This document shows positions 60,552 through 64,000 of a DNA stretch of 64,000 nucleotides, piece by piece. The DNA is from Symbiodinium kawagutii (Eukaryota; Sar; Dinophyceae; Suessiales; Symbiodiniaceae). The position numbers and the translations under genes are program-made. The notes beneath the pieces are model-generated. The model had not been told where the DNA came from, did not search any database, and saw only the letters and a program-made list of their open reading frames with translations. Each line of letters starts with the position of its first letter. Within the stretch, counting starts at the first letter, position 1. The DNA is taken from assembly GCA_009767595.1 (NCBI GenBank), contig VSDK01015254.1, forward strand, positions 101,100-165,099, read 5' to 3'.

Positions 60552-62223
60552 CCGACACCGATGTTGGTTCAAGGGAAGTGATGGTGAAAGATTGTGAAGG
60601 TGAAGGGTTGATGATTGAGCTTGGTCTAATGGTGTTAATGAAGGTGAATTATTTCTGCTGGTGAAAGATTGTGTTGGCCCCCATGTTGAATGGCTAAGCC
60701 CTATGATAAATCAACATCCCTATGGTGGGCTAATTTGAAGAATAATGATGCCCAACATAAGGGCCGATCATGAAGGCTGATAATTCATGTTGGTTATCTT
60801 GGTGTGAGCCCATGTGTGATTTTCGATAATCAGGTGGATTGGCGAGAGCCGTGAAAAACGAACTTGGCAGGGTGATTGTCAATATAGGTTTGTCCATACA
60901 TGATCCTCCCTCATAGCTGGTTGGTTTCCCTATTGACCATTTTCATGGCTTGTCATGGGCCATGGATACACCGTAATCATTTCAGTATATAAACTCCATC
61001 CAGAATAGTTGGTACATCCCCTATGATTTCTTCCAATCCCCTCGTTAACAAACTAACCATTGAGTGTCAACCATTAAGAAACCATCCATAACTATTGGTT
61101 CCCAATTTCAAGAACCTCCATAGACTCCACTGCCGGGTTTTCCATTGGGTGAACTAGCCCATCGAATGGGAAAGAGCGATGATCACCGCTACGGAATGGC
61201 GGCCATTGTTCATGATTGGCTGATTGGTAATAATTCATTACCATTCCGGGCAAAACCATTACCATTTTACCATTACTATCATTATTCATCCTTAGATATT
61301 GAAATGTCATGAACCATCATCAATTGAGATTAAGCACACAATTACAATAATCATATCATTGTGACTATTGATTTCATACCATTGCCAATTCAATAACTAT
61401 TATCATAATCATTATCAATTGAAGAACTGACAATGGTTTGCAGTTTCATATTACCATTCATGAATAACCAGTATCACCATTAAATTGGACACCTTAGCAT
61501 TGCCTGCAATTCTATGACCATTGAACCAGGATCGCGAATGGGTTGATTCGAAGAGACCGAGATACCATTTTCAAGGTTTCCATGGCGAGCTTCATTGCTA
61601 ACATGCGCTCGAGTCAAAAGTGGTAATTAACCACTGGAGCTATACAATAGTAAATTAACATATGAATGACTTAATTACTACCAACTATTATGATGATTTA
61701 TTAAATACTGTTAAATAATGAGACTATTGAGCTACAGCTATTTACGAATTGAGCGAGCGGCAAAACCTCAACTTAAAATTGTGGATATCTCAATTGTTAT
61801 CGTTTTTGGGAGTTCACTATATCGTTTCCCAGTGTTTTGTTACGTTATCGTTTTTGGGAGTTCACTATATCATACTATATCGTTTTACAGGTCCCGGAGC
61901 CATTTCTGAAGATATTCCAGCCGAAGACTAAAGTTAACTACGGAGAGTTTAGCCTTTTTCTCAATTACTATCAGATAATGAACCATTCATAAACCAAATG
62001 TAATTAATGATAGTATCGATGACCCAATGAATACCATTAATCTATTACCTATGATTAAAATCATTGCAGTTATCAATCTCCATGATCAAAATCATTACCA
62101 TCATTCTTGCCACTCGGAAAATGAAGCTTGGATACTATTATTTTTGGGTCATATTAGGCATGAATTGCCATTGTTTTTGCCATTGTTCGATAAAACTAGT
62201 TGATGAGTGCAACCAAGTGGAAC

Positions 62224-62289
62224 CCACGCGACGTGCGTCCAGGAAGTGTGTCCAAGCCACTCGGCAAGTCGACGTTCACAATCAGCAGC
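62224..62289 (-). CDS. Probable NSUN exon (second N-terminal segment)
   Basis: A 66-nt open block beginning after ACTGAG encodes ADCERRLAEWLGHTSW. It follows the previous exon in phase 0 with a short intron of about 260 nt. In NSUN2/Trm4 proteins the corresponding stretch is a poorly conserved helix, so the assignment rests on position, phase and an acidic/aromatic helical look rather than on a motif. The 3' end at GCGTGG|GTTCCA is tentative. Other frames are also open here. Confidence 0.4.
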
Positions 62290-62546
62290 CTCAGTGAGAT
62301 CGTTGGGGTGGGCACTTTGCCGGTTCTCAATTGTTTCACAGTGGTAGATCGCCATCATAATATCACCCTGGAATCACCCTCATTGACTTTAATCAATCAT
62401 ATAATCATGTGAAACAATCATATGATATCATAAGATCACCATTCATCGTATAATCACCATCATATCACCACCATATCACCATCATAACCACCTCCAACAG
62501 TCATAGTCTAGATCGATGGTACAGCGATACTTGGTCGCCAGGTCAC

Positions 62547-62616
62547 CAGGGGATGACTGGGCGTGATCCGCAGCACTGTTGGCAAGGGCGTCTTCATCAC
62601 CTCGGCCATGGACCGA
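62547..62616 (-). CDS. NSUN2: NSUN exon (N-terminal segment)
   Basis: This 70-nt block reads SMAEVMKTPLPTVLRIT in frame, matching without gaps the NSUN2/Trm4 segment with the pattern FM..L..PLP.T.R.T before the methyltransferase fold. The upstream boundary is CCAAG|T. The downstream boundary is CTG|GTGACC, a GT donor. It is the most 5' exon I can place. An upstream first exon with the start codon is expected beyond 62.6 kb but was not recognised. An ATG lies inside the block, so a start here is also possible. Confidence 0.7.
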
Positions 62617-64000
62617 CTTGGGGGACGGCAACGGTGAACGGTTGATCACCATGGTCATTGATCACCAACTGGTGATGGCTGATCCAATCAATGGTTATCA
62701 CTAGTTAGTGATCAATGACCATGGTGATCAACTGGAATGGCTTGTTAAAACTAACAATGGTTATTAAATCAATGGTTAAACCTGTCAAACAAATGAGTAA
62801 ACACGCTGTGGTCAACCCTGGTTGATTCATAATGAACTCTGTGGTTGATAAGCTGTGCTGAATGCTGGTGAATAATGTGTAGCCTGTGAACAACTTTCGG
62901 CCGTATATTTCATCCTGGCGCACAATATTGCACAGTCCCCAAATAACTTTTTCGGGGTTCCGGGCAATTTTCTAAAATGAACAGTGGTTATACAAACGAC
63001 AGAACTTGCAAAAGTAAAAGTGAAAAAAGGATTTCATAGTGGATGTCAAGAAAAGAGAAAATTGTAGTATTGGTTGCAAAAGGCCAGAGTAAATCCCAAA
63101 CTTGATTCTGAAAGGAAAGGGGGAAAACTGGATTTCAGAGAAAACATGCTTGGCACTACTAAGGGGCAGTTGTTCTCCAGGAAATTAGGCCTTCATGGAG
63201 GGGACCCGTTGAAAAATGGTTCAGGTGGCTCGTTTTTTTGTTTTAAATACGCAATTTTGCAGCAGGTATGTTAGTAGTTAATGATTAGTAATGATTATCA
63301 ACCATAAATAATGTTTGTCCAGAATGGTTGTCGCGAAAGTACTTCATGCAAACGGCCACGTGATGACTCACAAAATTGCGATAGCTGAGAAACAAATTAC
63401 TCAAAGGTTTCACGGTTAATCAAGTGCCGGTGAGAAACCCTGGCATTTTTTATGGGACAAAGTTGGAACAGGTCAAAATACAATGTAAAGGAAACAAACA
63501 GTCCTAATTCAGGGGCAATGCAATCGCTCAACGAACCAACCAATCAAAAGCGAAAAGTGCAATCAAGTGACAATGAAACAATGATTACCCTCAATATCAA
63601 AATGCAATTGCATTAATTGAATATCATCATTAACACCTATCAAGTACGTAGCCTCAATTAGTACGGGTCACGGACCGCACCGACCAAAACGGGCTCATGC
63701 ACAGGGGTGGCCGGACTCTCAGACGCAAATTGGAATGAAAGCGTTGTCAGACATCAATACTCAGCTGTTATCCACTACAGAACGAGCCGTCATGAACCGT
63801 CATGATCAGCCACTATCATCATCCTTTAGCAGTAGGGTAGTGATGGTGGTGGTGAGAGCAATCGCTGTAGGACCAGGATCGATAGGCATTTGTGATATTG
63901 AGGGCCATATCAATTGGTATTGGTATCAACCGTCACCAGGCATCACTGACCACGATCACCCATCAATCGTTTGTTACAATCAGAATTTTAGCGTTGCTAT
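62617..64000. other. Upstream flank of the first placed NSUN exon
   Basis: No exon, promoter motif or start codon exon was recognised. The stretch at 62.9-63.25 kb is purine-rich and unlike the surrounding DNA. Dinoflagellate promoters lack reliable TATA boxes, so absence of a motif says little. Confidence 0.4.

Larger units (their letters stand above)
53862..62223. other. 5' part of the NSUN span with missing exons
   Basis: The NSUN segment between the second exon and the RQDA exon should be encoded here, but was not found with confidence. Candidates are 54.45-54.75, 56.5, 58.85 and 59.9-60.3 kb. The rest is repeat-rich intronic-type DNA, very regular at 55.9-56.4 and 58.4-59.3 kb. Confidence 0.45.
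33392..62616 (-). other. NSUN2: Split gene for NSUN2/Trm4-like RNA cytosine-5 methyltransferase (gene span)
   Basis: At least 13 short exons on the minus strand together spell the core of an NSUN-family, SAM-dependent RNA m5C methyltransferase. In eukaryotes NSUN2/Trm4 methylates tRNA cytosines in the nucleus. The exons appear in protein order and most join with compatible phase. The SAM motif, both conserved cysteines (in PCSGDG and TCSLNP) and the GGFFVA motif near the end are present. Exons are 51-113 nt and introns about 0.8-5.9 kb. Most resolved donors are GC and all acceptors are AG. The span runs from the first exon found to the TGA at 33392. The true 5' end and a few exons are not located. 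Assignment rests on remembered family motifs, and the NSUN2/Trm4 subtype is preferred from the TMFP and GGFFVA segments. Confidence 0.85.

Overview
This window is nuclear DNA from a eukaryote with intron-rich genes. Short GC-richer blocks with protein-like reading frames (mostly 50-130 nt) sit in long AT-richer DNA packed with variants of GGTTRATGATGG and its complement, microsatellites and dispersed repeats. No bacterial operon structure, ribosome binding sites, rRNA, tRNA or CRISPR array was seen. Where homology fixes the exon junctions, acceptors are AG, mostly AG|G, and donors are mainly GC, with some GT and probably GA. That splice-site mix is known from dinoflagellates, so a dinoflagellate (Suessiales/Symbiodiniaceae-like) is the best guess. 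Species is not determinable from the sequence alone.

The right half (about 33.4-62.6 kb, minus strand) holds one split gene for an NSUN2/Trm4-type RNA cytosine-5 methyltransferase. I could place 13 mini-exons. They carry the SAM-binding motif (VLDLCASPGSKT), ANDV, the first conserved cysteine (DAPCSGDGTLRK), the catalytic cysteine (VYSTCSLNP) and the terminal GGFFVAKL motif, in the correct order. Reading frame is kept across most junctions. Some exons are still missing (between 53.9 and 62.2 kb, and possibly between 41.2 and 44.1 kb). Several introns hold further exon-like blocks on the same strand: a three-block cluster at 48.5-48.9 kb, a ubiquitin-like block at 36.2-36.4 kb, and others at 42-43 kb and 38.7 kb.

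The middle (13.7-28.1 kb, minus strand) contains two diverged tandem copies of an unidentified multi-exon gene: copy B (28.1 to 23.4 kb) and copy A (17.8 to 13.7 kb). At least four exons match in the same order. Copy B also carries a tandem array of an about 486-bp unit that is present only once, diverged, in copy A. The left part (5.5-10.8 kb, minus strand) has exons of at least one more gene, ending in a probable membrane-anchored C terminus at 8.58 kb.

Throughout lie about ten copies of an about 100-bp palindromic element with ends like TTTCTCAAAATAGGGG, several of them inside NSUN introns. They resemble MITEs or introner-like elements. At least two other dispersed repeat families occur. 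The supported genes are all on the minus strand. A few plus-strand open stretches are listed at low confidence.
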